64,000 nucleotides of DNA from Xanthomonas albilineans (lineage in GTDB: Bacteria; Pseudomonadota; Gammaproteobacteria; Xanthomonadales; Xanthomonadaceae), in NCBI RefSeq assembly GCF_002939705.1, contig NZ_MDCB01000008.1:98370-162369 (forward strand), given 5' to 3'. Within the stretch, counting starts at the first letter, position 1, and each line of letters begins with the position of its first letter. Below are positions 9,736-20,263 of the stretch, one piece after another. The notes beneath the pieces were generated by a model, which made no database searches, was not told where the DNA came from, and saw only the letters and a program-made list of their open reading frames with translations. Position numbers and translations under genes: made by a program.

Positions 9736-11194
9736 GGCGCTTGCGCTTGGCCTCATCCGAGCGCAACTGCATGATGCGCTCGAAATAGTCCGGTTCAATA
9801 CCCGTCGTGTAGTGGCCGTTGAAACAGGAGGAATCGAACGTTTTCAGTTCTGGATTCCCCTCGCGCACGGCCGTCTCCAGATCCTCCAGATCCTGGTAGA
9901 TCAACCAGTCGCACCCCAGAAACTCCTGCACTTCCTCTTCGCTGCGACCATGCGCGACCAGTTCGTCGGCGGCCGGCATGTCAATGCCGTAGATGTTGGG
10001 ATAGCGCACCGGCGGTGCGGCGCTGGCCAGGTAGACCTTGCGTGCGCCGGCTTCGCGCGCCATCTGCACGATCTGCCGGCTGGTGGTGCCGCGCACGATC
10101 GAATCGTCCACCAGCAGCACCACACGGTTGCGGAACTCCAGATGGATCGGGTTGAGTTTGCGGCGCACCGACTTCACCCGCTCGCCCTGCCCCGGCATGA
10201 TGAACGTGCGGCCGATATAGCGATTCTTGACGAAGCCCTCGCGGTACTTCACTCCGAGCACGTTGGACATTTCCAGTGCGGCATCGCGCGAGGTGTCCGG
10301 GATCGGGATGATGGTGTCGATGTCGTGGTCCGGCCGCAGGCGCAGGATCTTCTCGCCCAACTTCATGCCCATGCGCATGCGCGCCTTGTGCACCGAGACG
10401 TTATCGATCATCGAGTCCGGGCGGGCGAAGTACACGTATTCGAAGATGCAGGGCGTGTGCTGGGTGGGCAAGGCACAGACTTCGGAGAACAGTTCGCCGC
10501 GACCGGTAATGACCAGGGCCTCGCCGGGCCGCACATCGCGCACGCGGGCAAAGCCAAGAATGTCCAGTGCCGAGGATTCTGACGCGACGATATACTCATC
10601 GCCCTCCACGCCCGCGCGCTTGCCCAACACCAGCGGGCGGATGCCGTGCGGATCGCGGAACGCGACCAACCCCAGGCCCAGCACCACACTGACCACCGCA
10701 TAGCCGCCCTTGCAGCGACGATGCACGCCGGCCACCGCGCGGATCGCCGCTTCCGGGGTCAACATGCGCTGCGCGTCCAGCTCGTAGGCGAACACGTTCA
10801 ACAGCACTTCGCTGTCCGAGTCGGTGTTGATGTTGCGACGGTCGGCTTCGAACACCTGCTGGCGCAACGCCTCGGTGTTGATCAGATTGCCGTTGTGGGC
10901 CAACGCGATACCGTAGGGCGAGTTGACGTAGAACGGCTGTGCCTCGTCCATCCCTTCCGAGCCGGCGGTGGGATAGCGACAGTGGGCGATGCCGACACGT
11001 CCTTCCAGCACCGCCATGCGTTTCTCGTCGAAGACATCGCGCACCAGGCCGTTGGCCTTCTGCACGCGCAGCCGAGTACCATCGGCAGTGGCGATGCCCG
11101 CCGCGTCCTGACCACGATGCTGCAACACGGCCAAGCCGTCATAGAGTTGCCCGGCCACATTCTGGTTGCCGACGATTCCGACGATGCCACACAT
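9728..11194 (-). CDS. purF: Amidophosphoribosyltransferase
   Basis: First committed step of purine synthesis: PRPP plus glutamine to phosphoribosylamine. The 488-residue cytoplasmic enzyme begins MCGIVGIVG, giving the N-terminal nucleophile Cys2 without a propeptide, as in the enterobacterial type; the Ntn glutaminase half continues to about residue 240 and the phosphoribosyltransferase half has the PRPP loop [14 protein letters not shown]. Twenty-eight bases downstream of cvpA, the conserved gammaproteobacterial order. Its stop codon overlaps the GTG start of the DUF455 gene. Confidence 0.97.
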   Translation of the reverse strand: MCGIVGIVGNQNVAGQLYDGLAVLQHRGQDAAGIATADGTRLRVQKANGLVRDVFDEKRMAVLEGRVGIAHCRYPTAGSEGMDEAQPFYVNSPYGIALAHNGNLINTEALRQQVFEADRRNINTDSDSEVLLNVFAYELDAQRMLTPEAAIRAVAGVHRRCKGGYAVVSVVLGLGLVAFRDPHGIRPLVLGKRAGVEGDEYIVASESSALDILGFARVRDVRPGEALVITGRGELFSEVCALPTQHTPCIFEYVYFARPDSMIDNVSVHKARMRMGMKLGEKILRLRPDHDIDTIIPIPDTSRDAALEMSNVLGVKYREGFVKNRYIGRTFIMPGQGERVKSVRRKLNPIHLEFRNRVVLLVDDSIVRGTTSRQIVQMAREAGARKVYLASAAPPVRYPNIYGIDMPAADELVAHGRSEEEVQEFLGCDWLIYQDLEDLETAVREGNPELKTFDSSCFNGHYTTGIEPDYFERIMQLRSDEAKRKRRA

Positions 11195-11222
11195 TTGAAC
11201 ACTCTCCGCAGCACGAATGCCG

Positions 11223-11975
11223 CTATTGGGAAGGTGGCCGTGCCTGGCCGTTGGATTGGACCCATGCCGGGTCGCGCACTGCCGGACGCGCCTGCGCCGG
11301 GTCGATGTTCGCAGGCATCAGCCGCGACGAATCGCTCCCAGCCGGGGCGGACCGCGCCCCGGAACGACCCAAGGCCTTGGACATCATGTCCTGCATCGCA
11401 CTCGCCTGCAGGGCATTGTGCACGGTGGCATTATCGCCCGCCGCAGGCATGTTGCCCAAATCCATCTTCGACATGTTGAGTTGCGGTAATTGCGACATGT
11501 TCAACTGCGGCATGCGCCAGTCCGGCAATTGCGCGCGCATCCAGCTCACGCCGGGGCTCAGCACCGGCAGCAGGATCGATTGACGCCACTGCGGTTCGCG
11601 GGTCAGCGGGGTGAAGCTCATCAGCAAGATCAGCACGGCAGCGAAGAAGCCACCGCGCAGCGCACCCAGGCCAAACCCAAGTGCGCGGTCGGTACCCGAA
11701 AGCATGGTGGAACGCACCACGGTACGGATCACCATGCCTGTGATGCCAACCACCGCCATCACCGTCACGAAGGTCAGCGCATAGCCGCCGAGATAGTAGC
11801 TCATGCTCGGATGCGGGCTGTCGGCCAGCCAACGCCCGACATCGCCGCCGAACCGGAAGCTGGCCCAACCCGCCAGCAGCCAGGACAAGGTCCCGACCAC
11901 GATGCCGACGAAACCGCGCAAGGCACCGAGCAAGGCCGAGACCAGGATCACGGCCAACAACACGATGTCGATCAT
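11223..11975 (-). CDS. cvpA: CvpA family inner-membrane protein
   Basis: CvpA (colicin V production) proteins are four-helix inner-membrane proteins linked to envelope homeostasis. This 250-residue copy starts [21 protein letters not shown] and shows four hydrophobic segments in about the first 130 residues. Unlike the roughly 160-residue enterobacterial protein it carries a long hydrophilic tail of about 90 residues, including a short internal repeat (PQLNMSQL then PQLNMSKM). The frame runs upstream to 12023, but ATG 11975 begins the first membrane segment. Sits between the SPOR gene and purF. Confidence 0.88.
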   Translation of the reverse strand: MIDIVLLAVILVSALLGALRGFVGIVVGTLSWLLAGWASFRFGGDVGRWLADSPHPSMSYYLGGYALTFVTVMAVVGITGMVIRTVVRSTMLSGTDRALGFGLGALRGGFFAAVLILLMSFTPLTREPQWRQSILLPVLSPGVSWMRAQLPDWRMPQLNMSQLPQLNMSKMDLGNMPAAGDNATVHNALQASAMQDMMSKALGRSGARSAPAGSDSSRLMPANIDPAQARPAVRDPAWVQSNGQARPPSQ

Positions 11976-12071
11976 GCGTGCCTCCTGAGGCCAGGCAGCT
12001 TGATCGCACCGATCGCGTACCACGTTTGCCTTCCCTGGAACATGCAGGCAACTCCATGGGCCGCAGCCCGA

Positions 12072-13169
12072 TCAAGGATGTGGACGTACCATACCGCTGA
12101 TACCGACCTTTGCCGCGACCTGCACGCGCAACTGCTCGGCATCGGCACGGTTGGCGACCGGCCCGACCCGGACCCGGCTCAAGGTGCCCTTGTCGGTGCG
12201 GACCTGCTCGACGAAGGCGCTGAAGCCGGCCGCGCGCACCTTATCGCGCAGGGCATCGGCGTCTTCGCTCTTGGCAAACGCGCCCAGTTGGACGGCGAAA
12301 CCGGTGCCGGAAGCGGCCGGCGCCGCCGGCGCGCTAGGTGCCGGTTTCGCCGCAACAGCAACGGCCGGCTTGGTCGGCTCGGACTTGGGTGCTTCGGACT
12401 TGGGTGCTTCGGGCTTGGGTGCTTCGGGCTTGGCAGGCTCGGGCTTGGGCGACGCCGGCTTGGCTGCGACAACCGGCTTGGACTGCGGCGCCGGCAACGC
12501 CTCGGTCTTGGCCGGCGCGCTCGGCGCGGCAACGGCAACGCTGCTGGCCGCCGACGGCGGCACGGCCTGACTGGGTGCAGCGTCCAGGGTCACCACCTGG
12601 GCATTGACATCGTTACGCACCTTGACCGCCTGCAAGCGTACCGATTCGGCCTGGGCGCGGTCGGCATAGGGGCCGATCCGTACCCGCCATGCCTGGCGCC
12701 CGCCAAGCATGGTCGCCTCGCGGAAACCCGGCAAATGCGCCTGTTTGAGCCGCGCGACCACCGCATCGGCATCGGCCGGGGTGGCGTAAGCGCCGAAATT
12801 GACCGCGTAATTGCCCGCAGCCACGCTCGGCGGCAGCGGTTGCGCGGCACTGCCGGTGGCCGGAGTGGCCAGATCGGCGGCATCGGGATTGTCCTGCACC
12901 GGCGCGGGCGCGGCGGCAGGCGCCGCCGCAGGGGTAGCGGGCGTCTGGGTCATGCCCACCGCACCGCCGCTGGGGGTGTCACCCGGAGTCACCAAGGGCA
13001 ACTCTCGGGTCTCGAACTGGCCATCGGCGGGCGCGGCGGGCGCCTTCAGCGGTACGTTGGCGACCCCGCTATCGGGCGCAGGCCCCTTGACCAACATCGG
13101 CAGGAAAATCACGGCAAGCGCCACCAGGATCAGGGCGCCAATCAATCGCTGTTTCAGGACGGTATCCAC
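12072..13169 (-). CDS. SPOR-domain cell-envelope protein (DedD-like)
   Basis: Single-pass inner-membrane protein of 365 residues with an N-terminal anchor (LIGALILVALAVIFLPML), a low-complexity Ala/Pro/Lys-rich periplasmic stretch and two SPOR domains: one in the middle (starting NYAVNFGAYAT) and one at the C-terminus (GFAVQLGAFAKSEDA). SPOR domains bind denuded septal glycan, and DedD functions in cell division. Enterobacterial DedD is shorter with a single SPOR domain, so the duplication is notable. GTG 13169 (VDTVLKQRLIG) is the likely start. The position between folC and cvpA is the normal place of dedD. Confidence 0.85.
   Translation of the reverse strand: MDTVLKQRLIGALILVALAVIFLPMLVKGPAPDSGVANVPLKAPAAPADGQFETRELPLVTPGDTPSGGAVGMTQTPATPAAAPAAAPAPVQDNPDAADLATPATGSAAQPLPPSVAAGNYAVNFGAYATPADADAVVARLKQAHLPGFREATMLGGRQAWRVRIGPYADRAQAESVRLQAVKVRNDVNAQVVTLDAAPSQAVPPSAASSVAVAAPSAPAKTEALPAPQSKPVVAAKPASPKPEPAKPEAPKPEAPKSEAPKSEPTKPAVAVAAKPAPSAPAAPAASGTGFAVQLGAFAKSEDADALRDKVRAAGFSAFVEQVRTDKGTLSRVRVGPVANRADAEQLRVQVAAKVGISGMVRPHP
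12366..12455. repeat. 15-bp tandem repeats inside the SPOR gene
   Basis: Six imperfect 15-bp units encode the Lys-Pro-Glu-Ala-Pro type linker between the two SPOR domains. Units at 12381-12395 and 12396-12410 are identical (ggacttgggtgcttc) and the next differs by one base; flanking units are more diverged. Unit length is a multiple of three, so copy number change would alter linker length without frameshift. Confidence 0.85.
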
Positions 13170-13238
13170 GGAAAAATTGGGGGAGCGGCATGGCGGAGTG
13201 CCATGGCGATTATAAGGTGCCCCTGGCATGGGACGGGA

Positions 13239-14510
13239 TCAACCGGCTGAATGCAGCCAATGCAGCGCGTCGGCCGCCGTGTGGAACGAACCGAACACCA
13301 GCACCCGGTCGCCGGGACGCGCCTGCTGCAACGCCTGCTGCAACGCCTGCACGACGTTCTCGGCGACGACAGCAACGGCGGCGGCTGTGCCTGCAAGCCG
13401 CTCCCGCAATTGCACACCGCTCTGACCGCGCACTCCGGACAAGCCGGCCAGATGCCAGGCATCGACCTGCCCTTCCAGCGCCTTCACCACACCGACGGCG
13501 TCCTTGTCGCCCAATGCCGCGAACACGACCCGGGTCGCGCCGACCACCGGCTGCGCTTGCAGCGATGCGGCCAGTACCCGCGCCGCCTGCGGATTGTGGC
13601 CGACGTCGACCAGCACCTCCACGCCATCGCGCATGCACGACTGCAGCCGTCCACCCAGACGCGCCGCCGCAATGCCCTCGGCGTAGGCACTACGCGGCAG
13701 GGACTTGCGCAACGCGCGCAGCGCGGCGATGGCGGTGGCGGCATTGGCCAGCTGTACCGACGCACGCAACTGCGGCAACGGCAACGACAGTTCGGTGCCG
13801 ACATCGCGCCAACGCCAACGTTCGGCGTCGAGCGGTTCGTGGAAAAAATCGCTGCCGGCGCGGAGCACACTAGCGCCGATCGCATAGGCGTGACGCAGCA
13901 CACTGGAGGGCGGGTCAATCTCGCCGAGCACCAAGGGCTTCCACGGCCGTGCGATGCCGACCTTCTCCGTGCCGATCGCTTCGCGGTCGCTACCGAGCCA
14001 TTCCGTGTGGTCGATGTCCACGGTGGTGATGACCGCCACATCGGCATCGACCACGTTCACCGCATCTAGCCGGCCGCCCAGGCCCACTTCCAACACCGCC
14101 AGATCCAACCCTGACTGCTCGAAGAGCCAGAGTGCGACCAGGGTGCTGTATTCGAAATAGGTCAGCGGCGTATCGCCGCGCGCCGCTTCCACTGCCACGA
14201 AGCCGGCGATCAATTGCGCATCGCTGGCCTCCTCGCCACCGATGCGCACCCGCTCGTTGTAACGCAGCAGATGCGGGGAGGTGTAGCTACCCACCGCCCA
14301 ACCGCCGGCGCGCGCGATCGACTCGATGAAGGCCACCGTCGACCCTTTACCGTTGGTGCCACCGACGGTGATGACCCGCTTGGCCGGCCGGGTCAGGCCC
14401 ATGCGCGCAGCCACCGCACGCAGCCGCTCCAGGCGCATGGCGATGGCTAACGGATGTTGCTGCTCGATGTAGGTCAGCCAATCGGAGAGGGTAACAGGAC
14501 TCGTGTTCAT
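13239..14510 (-). CDS. folC: Folylpolyglutamate/dihydrofolate synthase
   Basis: Adds glutamate to dihydropteroate (making dihydrofolate) and extends the gamma-polyglutamate tail of folates. The 423-residue Mur-ligase-family enzyme has the ATP P-loop GGTNGKGST, the Omega-loop region SYTSPHLLRYNERVR, LEVGLGGRLDAVN and DIDHTEWLG. Length fits the family. Precedes the SPOR gene by about 70 bp in a conserved folC-dedD-cvpA-purF arrangement. Confidence 0.96.
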   Translation of the reverse strand: MNTSPVTLSDWLTYIEQQHPLAIAMRLERLRAVAARMGLTRPAKRVITVGGTNGKGSTVAFIESIARAGGWAVGSYTSPHLLRYNERVRIGGEEASDAQLIAGFVAVEAARGDTPLTYFEYSTLVALWLFEQSGLDLAVLEVGLGGRLDAVNVVDADVAVITTVDIDHTEWLGSDREAIGTEKVGIARPWKPLVLGEIDPPSSVLRHAYAIGASVLRAGSDFFHEPLDAERWRWRDVGTELSLPLPQLRASVQLANAATAIAALRALRKSLPRSAYAEGIAAARLGGRLQSCMRDGVEVLVDVGHNPQAARVLAASLQAQPVVGATRVVFAALGDKDAVGVVKALEGQVDAWHLAGLSGVRGQSGVQLRERLAGTAAAVAVVAENVVQALQQALQQARPGDRVLVFGSFHTAADALHWLHSAG

Positions 14511-14624
14511 AGGACCGACAGGACTCGATTATTGATGCACCGAAAATACTTGAACCGCCAAGGCCGCGCTTTGTGCTTTCGCATCACTGCGCACACCATC
14601 GCAACGCGAACGAATAGCGAGCGA

Positions 14625-15269
14625 TTACAGCGCTCGGTGCTTTGCCTCGCCAAAGAACGGCGTGTGGTGTGCGCAATCGTTCAAGCGCACCACCTCCAAC
14701 TGGTCAAGATCCGGCCCTTCCAGTAGATTCAAAGTGGTCGGCGCCTGACGAAAACTCCACAGCCGTGCGATCGGTAAACCCAGCACTCGGCACAGGATCA
14801 CCCGGTTGACCGCATCGTGTGCCACCACCAGCAGGGTGTCGTGTTCGCCCAGCCCCTCGGTGGCACGCGCCAGACCACGCCAGGAGCGTTCCAGCACCTG
14901 CCGTAGCGACTCCCCGCCCGGCATCAGCACGGTGTCCGGCTCTTCCCGCCAGGCGCGCAAGCGCGCCGGATCCTTGTCGTGAATCTCGCTGGCCAACAAA
15001 CCCTCCCACTCACCGTGGGCGATTTCCTGCAAGTCCGGCTCGGTCTGCAACATCGCTTCGCGCTCGGCGCCCAGGGCCAAACAGGCGGTGCGCTGCGCAC
15101 GCGAAAGTGGCGAGGCCACCGCACGTGACAGCGGCACCTCGCGCAGACGCGTACCCAACGCCTGGGCCTGGGCCTCGCCTACCGGGGAAAGCGGGATGTC
15201 GATCTGGCCCTGGTAGCGACCTTCGGCGTTCCACGGGGTTTCACCGTGACGGGCGAGCAAAATGCGCAT
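14625..15269 (-). CDS. Histidine phosphatase family protein (GpmB/CobC-like)
   Basis: Cytoplasmic 214-residue phosphatase of the phosphoglycerate-mutase superfamily. The N-terminal RHG motif in LLARHGETPWN provides the phospho-histidine; the second histidine is in VVAHDAVNR, and the acidic residue in IAHGEWEG. No phosphoglycerate mutase lid or BPG-specific features can be asserted, so a general phosphatase (or alpha-ribazole phosphatase-like) role is all that can be claimed. Lies 114 bp upstream of folC on the same strand. Confidence 0.85.
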   Translation of the reverse strand: MRILLARHGETPWNAEGRYQGQIDIPLSPVGEAQAQALGTRLREVPLSRAVASPLSRAQRTACLALGAEREAMLQTEPDLQEIAHGEWEGLLASEIHDKDPARLRAWREEPDTVLMPGGESLRQVLERSWRGLARATEGLGEHDTLLVVAHDAVNRVILCRVLGLPIARLWSFRQAPTTLNLLEGPDLDQLEVVRLNDCAHHTPFFGEAKHRAL

Positions 15270-15311
15270 GCGCTGAGATTCCGTTGGGGGAAAAACCGTT
15301 TCGCAAACGAA

Positions 15312-15339
15312 AACGGAGCGGCATGATACTCGCTCCGTT
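15312..15339 (-). terminator. Stem-loop after the S46 peptidase gene
   Basis: Perfect 9-bp stem (aacggagcg/cgctccgtt) with a 10-base loop between the S46 peptidase stop and the histidine phosphatase start. On the minus strand it is followed by a T-containing but not uninterrupted run, so termination may be partial. Confidence 0.5.
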
Positions 15340-15425
15340 CGTGAAAACCTGCGCGGCGCGGCTTTATCGTCACCACTGCCGGCAATGACGGCGGCAACCA
15401 GAGCGCCGCCGTCGCGCCGCCTGCA

Positions 15426-17585
15426 TCACTTGGCCAGTTTCAACTCTTTCAACAGTCGCGGTGCCGGCGCCACTTCCTGCATGATCCAGTGCACGTAGCG
15501 CGCATCGACCGCGATCATCCGGGTCATCGCCGGGTCGAACACCCAATTCGAACTCACCGACTCCCAGTTGCCGTCGAACGCCAGACCGACCAGTTTGCCG
15601 TGTGCGTCCATCACCGGCGAACCGGAGTTGCCGCCGGTGATGTCCAGGTCGGACAGGAAGTCCACCGGCACCGTGCCCAGTTGCTTGTCTTCCAGGCCAC
15701 CATAGCGCTTGGCCTTGGCCGCTTGCAGCAACGCCTTCGGCGAATCGAATGGTTCGACCCCGGTATCCTTGGCGACCACGCCGTCGAGTGTGGTGAACGG
15801 GGTGTAGAACACACCATCCTTCGGCGCATAGCCCTTGACGTTGCCGAAGGTGATGCGCAGCGAGGAGTTGGCGTCCGGGTACACGGATTCGCCCTGGCTC
15901 TTCTTGTAGTCGGCCACGGCCTGCAGATAGCGTGGACGCGCCAACAGTTCCTCGCCTTTACGGCGCTTCTGGTCGCGCTCGATCTGCAGCAACGCCGGCA
16001 TCAACGCCACTGCGTAGCGCAGCGCCGGATCGTCGCTGGCCTCGAACGCGGCGCGATCGGCATGCAACCACTTCAGGCGCTCCTCGGTGCTGCCCAAGCG
16101 GGTGCCGGCCAAGCGCGTGGCGGCGGCTTGCGCGTCAGCGCCAGCCAGCCACTGATCCAGCGCCGGCAGATGCTGCGCCTTGGGCAGTTTCAGGTATTGC
16201 GCAAACCAGTAGCGCTGCAACTGGCTATCCATCGCCGGAACATAGCGATGCTCCATCTGCTTCATCGCGCCCTCGGTCTCGGGCAGATCACGTGTTTGAT
16301 AACCAGGCTCGCGCTCGGCATCCGGCTTGGCGCGTTCGATCGCCAGACGATACAGCGACACCGCACTCCCCAGCACGCCAGTGCGACGCAACTGCCCCAG
16401 CACCAGATCGCGGTCGCGGGTGGCCTTGGCCTGCTCGCTCAGCGCCAGCAGTTGCGCATGCGCCTGCAGGGCCGCGCTGCCGTCGCGCCCTTGATGTTTC
16501 AACCACTCCAGCACCGCACGCTCCTGTTCGCGTTTCTTGGCGGTGGCGTCAATGCGTTTGAAGCCTTCCAACTGGCCTTCGTAATTCTTGGCGACGTTGT
16601 TCCAACTGGCCATCGTGGCCGCGTACTTCACCTGAATTTCCGGATCCTGTTTACCTGCCCGCTCCACCAACGCGATCAGGTCGCGATAATGGCGCGCGGC
16701 GGTGGGATAGCCCCAGTCGGCGACAGCGTCGAATTCGGCGGCCAGCGCATAACGATTGGTCCGCCCAGGGTAGCCGGCCACCATCACGAAATCGCCAGCA
16801 CCCAGCGCCTGGTCGGCGAAGGTCAGGAAGTGCTTGGGCTGGTAGGGCACGTTGTCCTTGGCATAGGCCGCAGGCTTGCCGTCCTTGCCGACATAAGCGC
16901 GGAAGAACGAGAAATCGCCGGTATGGCGCGGCCACATCCAGTTGTCGATGTCGCCGCCGAACTTGCCGATTCCCGACGGCGGCGCGTACACCAGGCGCAC
17001 ATCGCGGATTTCCAAATTACGGAACAGACGATAGGTGTTGCCACCGGAGAAGCTGTACAGCGTACAGCGGTAACCGGCCTCCGCCTCGCACGCGGCGACC
17101 TGGGCCTTGTCGAAGTCTTCCAGCGCCTGCGTGCGCTTGAGCGCATCCTTGCCAGCGACGTCCATGGCGGCCTTGGCCTGCGTGGTGACGTCGGTGATGC
17201 GATCGAGTACGTAGATGCGTTCGTTCGGCCCAGCACTCAACTCCGCGCTGCCGATGGCGGCGTTGAAACCATCGCGGATCAGATTCTTCTGCGGGGTGGA
17301 ATTGAGCTGGATCGCACCGTAGGCGCAATGGTGGTTGGTCACCACCAAGCCTTGCGGCGAGACGAAGCTGGCGGTGCAGCCACCCAGCGAAACCACAGCC
17401 CCCATTGGATCGCCGGTCAGGTCGGCCAGTTGTTGCGGCGGCAGTTTCAACCCGGCCTGCTGCAGCGGGCCAGCGATATCCGGCAACTGCTGCGGAACCC
17501 ACATGCCCTCACCCGCATGGACGGAAGAGACACTGGCCAGGACGGCGACGACAGCAGCAGCGATAGCCCATGGAGTCGGACGCAT
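15426..17585 (-). CDS. S46 family dipeptidyl peptidase (DPP7-type)
   Basis: Exported 719-residue serine exopeptidase that removes dipeptides from peptide N-termini in the periplasm. Signal peptide MRPTPWAIAAAVVAVLASVSSVHA. Chymotrypsin-like catalytic parts: His in TNHHCAYGA and Ser654 in GGNSGSPV. Eighteen residues after the serine lies glycine (FDGNWE), the position that is Gly in DPP7 (hydrophobic P1) and Arg in DPP11 (acidic P1), so a DPP7-like preference is inferred. ATG 17585 is chosen because it starts the signal peptide. Divergent from tdh across a 160 bp gap. Confidence 0.93.
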   Translation of the reverse strand: MRPTPWAIAAAVVAVLASVSSVHAGEGMWVPQQLPDIAGPLQQAGLKLPPQQLADLTGDPMGAVVSLGGCTASFVSPQGLVVTNHHCAYGAIQLNSTPQKNLIRDGFNAAIGSAELSAGPNERIYVLDRITDVTTQAKAAMDVAGKDALKRTQALEDFDKAQVAACEAEAGYRCTLYSFSGGNTYRLFRNLEIRDVRLVYAPPSGIGKFGGDIDNWMWPRHTGDFSFFRAYVGKDGKPAAYAKDNVPYQPKHFLTFADQALGAGDFVMVAGYPGRTNRYALAAEFDAVADWGYPTAARHYRDLIALVERAGKQDPEIQVKYAATMASWNNVAKNYEGQLEGFKRIDATAKKREQERAVLEWLKHQGRDGSAALQAHAQLLALSEQAKATRDRDLVLGQLRRTGVLGSAVSLYRLAIERAKPDAEREPGYQTRDLPETEGAMKQMEHRYVPAMDSQLQRYWFAQYLKLPKAQHLPALDQWLAGADAQAAATRLAGTRLGSTEERLKWLHADRAAFEASDDPALRYAVALMPALLQIERDQKRRKGEELLARPRYLQAVADYKKSQGESVYPDANSSLRITFGNVKGYAPKDGVFYTPFTTLDGVVAKDTGVEPFDSPKALLQAAKAKRYGGLEDKQLGTVPVDFLSDLDITGGNSGSPVMDAHGKLVGLAFDGNWESVSSNWVFDPAMTRMIAVDARYVHWIMQEVAPAPRLLKELKLAK

Positions 17586-17746
17586 AGAGCGGTTCCTCGA
17601 AGAAAGATGCGACAGTCTAACGGCCTCACCGGCGCTTCCCGACCGTGACCAATGGCACCCCGTACGCCGCACCGTATAGCCGGGCGGACGCGCGGCTTAT
17701 ACTTCGTCCTTCTCCAACCGAGCCTTGCACCGCCATGGCGCAGACA

Positions 17747-18766
17747 ATGAAGGCGCTGGTCAAGCGCGACGCAGCCAAGGGCATCTGGCTGGAACAAGTG
17801 CCGGTACCGACGCCTGGTCCCAACGAAGTCCTCATCAAACTGGAAAAAACCGCGATCTGCGGCACCGACCTGCACATCTATCTGTGGGACGAGTGGAGCC
17901 AGCGCACGATCAAGCCCGGCCTGACCATCGGCCACGAGTTCGTCGGCCGCATCGCCGAGTTGGGTGCGGCGGTCAGCGGCTACCAGCTCGGCCAGCGCGT
18001 TTCCGCGGAAGGCCATATTGTCTGCGGCCACTGTCGCAACTGCCGCGGCGGGCGCCCGCATCTGTGTCCGAACACCCTCGGCATCGGCGTCAACGTCAAC
18101 GGAGCCTTCGCCGAGTACATGGTGATGCCGGTGTCCAACCTGTGGCCGATTCCCGACCCGATTCCCTCGGAGTTGGCAGCGTTCTTCGACCCCTATGGCA
18201 ACGCCGCGCACTGTGCGCTGGAATTCAACGTGATCGGCGAGGATGTGCTGATCACCGGCGCCGGCCCGATCGGCATCATCGCCGCCGGCATTTGCAAGCA
18301 CATCGGTGCGCGCAACGTGGTGGTCACCGACGTCAACGACTTTCGCCTCAAGCTGGCGGCGGACATGGGGGCCACACGCGTGGTCAACGTCGCCGATACC
18401 TCGCTCAAGGACGTGATGGCCGACCTGCACATGGAGGGCTTCGACGTGGGCCTGGAAATGAGCGGCAACCCGCGCGCCTTCAATGACATGCTCGACTGCA
18501 TGTACCACGGCGGCAAGATCGCCATGCTCGGCATCATGCCGCGTGGCGCTGGCGCCGACTGGGACAAGATCATCTTCAAGGGCCTGACCGTGCAAGGCAT
18601 TTACGGTCGCAAGATGTACGAGACTTGGTACAAAATGACCCAGTTGGTCCTATCCGGTTTTCCGCTGGGAAAAGTCCTCACCCACCAATTGACCATCGAC
18701 GAATTCCAAAAAGGCTTCGACCTGATGGAAGAAGGCAAGGCCGGCAAAGTGGTCCTGAGCTGGTAA
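17747..18766 (+). CDS. tdh: L-threonine 3-dehydrogenase
   Basis: NAD- and zinc-dependent oxidation of threonine to 2-amino-3-ketobutyrate. The 339-residue medium-chain dehydrogenase has the catalytic zinc site (CGTDLH, GHEFVG), four structural zinc cysteines in [15 protein letters not shown], and the Rossmann motif [15 protein letters not shown] matches the enterobacterial N-terminus, so ATG 17747 is preferred over in-frame ATG 17735; neither has a strong ribosome binding site. A TATACT at 17698-17703 could be a -10 element. The product is the substrate of Kbl, encoded 190 bp downstream. Confidence 0.96.
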   Translation: MKALVKRDAAKGIWLEQVPVPTPGPNEVLIKLEKTAICGTDLHIYLWDEWSQRTIKPGLTIGHEFVGRIAELGAAVSGYQLGQRVSAEGHIVCGHCRNCRGGRPHLCPNTLGIGVNVNGAFAEYMVMPVSNLWPIPDPIPSELAAFFDPYGNAAHCALEFNVIGEDVLITGAGPIGIIAAGICKHIGARNVVVTDVNDFRLKLAADMGATRVVNVADTSLKDVMADLHMEGFDVGLEMSGNPRAFNDMLDCMYHGGKIAMLGIMPRGAGADWDKIIFKGLTVQGIYGRKMYETWYKMTQLVLSGFPLGKVLTHQLTIDEFQKGFDLMEEGKAGKVVLSW

Positions 18767-18955
18767 CGGATCGGCCGCGAGCGTGCGGCGCTGAATCTCC
18801 AAAGGCGCGGGGCGCAACGAGACACCATTCATCGTGTCGGTGCTCGCTCAGAACCAGATCGTCGCACGAACCACAATGACGTCGGTCCAACAGTCTCTCG
18901 GCGAAAGCGCCGCCACGGTAAGATCGACGACCCTTTTCCGCCGTGCGTGCCCGTC

Positions 18956-20158
18956 ATGACCGACTCCCGTCTCACCCAGCACTACGCCGACGAACTGGAC
19001 GCAATCCGCGCGCAGGGCCTGTTCAAGTCCGAGCGCATCATCGTCGGCCCGCAAGCGGCCGAAATTACCCTGGCCGACAACCGTCGCGTGCTGAACTTCT
19101 GCGCCAATAATTATCTCGGTCTGGCCGATCATCCTGCACTGATCGCGGCAGCCAAGGACGCGCTGGACACGCACGGCTTCGGCATGGCCTCGGTGCGCTT
19201 CATCTGCGGCACCCAGGACCTGCATAAGCGGCTGGAGGCGCAGATCGCCGCGTTCTTCGGCACCGAGGATACGCTCCTCTACGCCGCTTGCTTCGACGCC
19301 AACGGCGGCCTGTTCGAACCACTGCTGGGCGAACACGACGCGATCATCTCCGACGCGCTCAACCATGCTTCGATCATCGACGGCGTGCGCCTGTGCAAAG
19401 CAAAACGCTTCCGCTACGCCAACTGCGACATGGCCGACCTGGAAGCGCAATTGCAGGCCGCCGATGCGGCCGGCTGCAAGACCAAGCTGATCACCAGCGA
19501 CGGGGTGTTCTCGATGGACGGCTTCATCGCCCCGCTGGACGAAATCACCGCACTGGCGAAGCGATACAACGCGCTGGTCCACATCGACGAGTGCCACGCG
19601 ACCGGCTTTCTCGGCCGCAGCGGCCGCGGCTCGGCCGAGGTCAAGGGCGTGCTGGACAGGATCGATCTGTTCACCGGCACCCTGGGCAAGGCCATGGGCG
19701 GCGCGCTGGGCGGGTTCACTACCGGCCGAGGCGAGGTGATCGAATTATTGCGCCAACGCTCGCGGCCATATTTGTTCTCCAACTCGCTGCCGCCGCACGT
19801 GGTGGCCGCCGGCATCAAAGCATTCGAGATGCTGGACGCCGCTGGCGATCTGCGCGAACGTCTGGTCGAGAACACCACCTACTTCCGTGCACGCATGAGC
19901 TCGGCCGGTTTCGACATCAAGCCCGGCACTCACCCGATCTGCCCGGTGATGCTGTACGACGCACCGCTGGCACAGCGCTTTGCCGAGCGACTGCTCGAAG
20001 AAGGCATCTACGCAATCGGTTTTTTCTTCCCGGTGGTGCCCAAGGGGCAGGCACGCATCCGCACCCAAATCAGCGCCGCTCACACCCGCGCGCACCTGGA
20101 CCAAGCCATCGATGCGTTCACTCGGATCGGCCGCGAGTTGAACATCATCGGCACCTGA
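18956..20158 (+). CDS. kbl: Glycine C-acetyltransferase (2-amino-3-ketobutyrate CoA ligase)
   Basis: PLP enzyme cleaving 2-amino-3-ketobutyrate with CoA to glycine and acetyl-CoA, completing threonine catabolism begun by Tdh. The 400-residue alpha-oxoamine synthase has [14 protein letters not shown] near the N-terminus, [25 protein letters not shown], and the PLP lysine in [13 protein letters not shown] 18956 gives the family N-terminus; ATG 18947 three codons upstream is possible. The kbl-tdh pair is adjacent in many bacteria, but here tdh comes first and the 190 bp gap suggests kbl may have its own promoter. Confidence 0.96.
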   Translation: MTDSRLTQHYADELDAIRAQGLFKSERIIVGPQAAEITLADNRRVLNFCANNYLGLADHPALIAAAKDALDTHGFGMASVRFICGTQDLHKRLEAQIAAFFGTEDTLLYAACFDANGGLFEPLLGEHDAIISDALNHASIIDGVRLCKAKRFRYANCDMADLEAQLQAADAAGCKTKLITSDGVFSMDGFIAPLDEITALAKRYNALVHIDECHATGFLGRSGRGSAEVKGVLDRIDLFTGTLGKAMGGALGGFTTGRGEVIELLRQRSRPYLFSNSLPPHVVAAGIKAFEMLDAAGDLRERLVENTTYFRARMSSAGFDIKPGTHPICPVMLYDAPLAQRFAERLLEEGIYAIGFFFPVVPKGQARIRTQISAAHTRAHLDQAIDAFTRIGRELNIIGT

Positions 20159-20263
20159 GATGCGTTCGCCTCCAGGCCAAGCATGCTTGCTCGCCGCGCA
20201 GGCCAGATATTCTGGCGACACCTCGGCAGAGGACTGCATGGATGTGATGGCCAAGGGGACGAC

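Noticed and set aside
11490..13250. A 586-codon plus-strand open frame opposite cvpA and the SPOR gene
   Set aside because: Antisense shadow; Arg/Gly/His-rich low-complexity translation.
15489..17648. A 719-codon plus-strand open frame opposite the S46 peptidase
   Set aside because: Antisense to a gene with catalytic motifs; no motif of its own.
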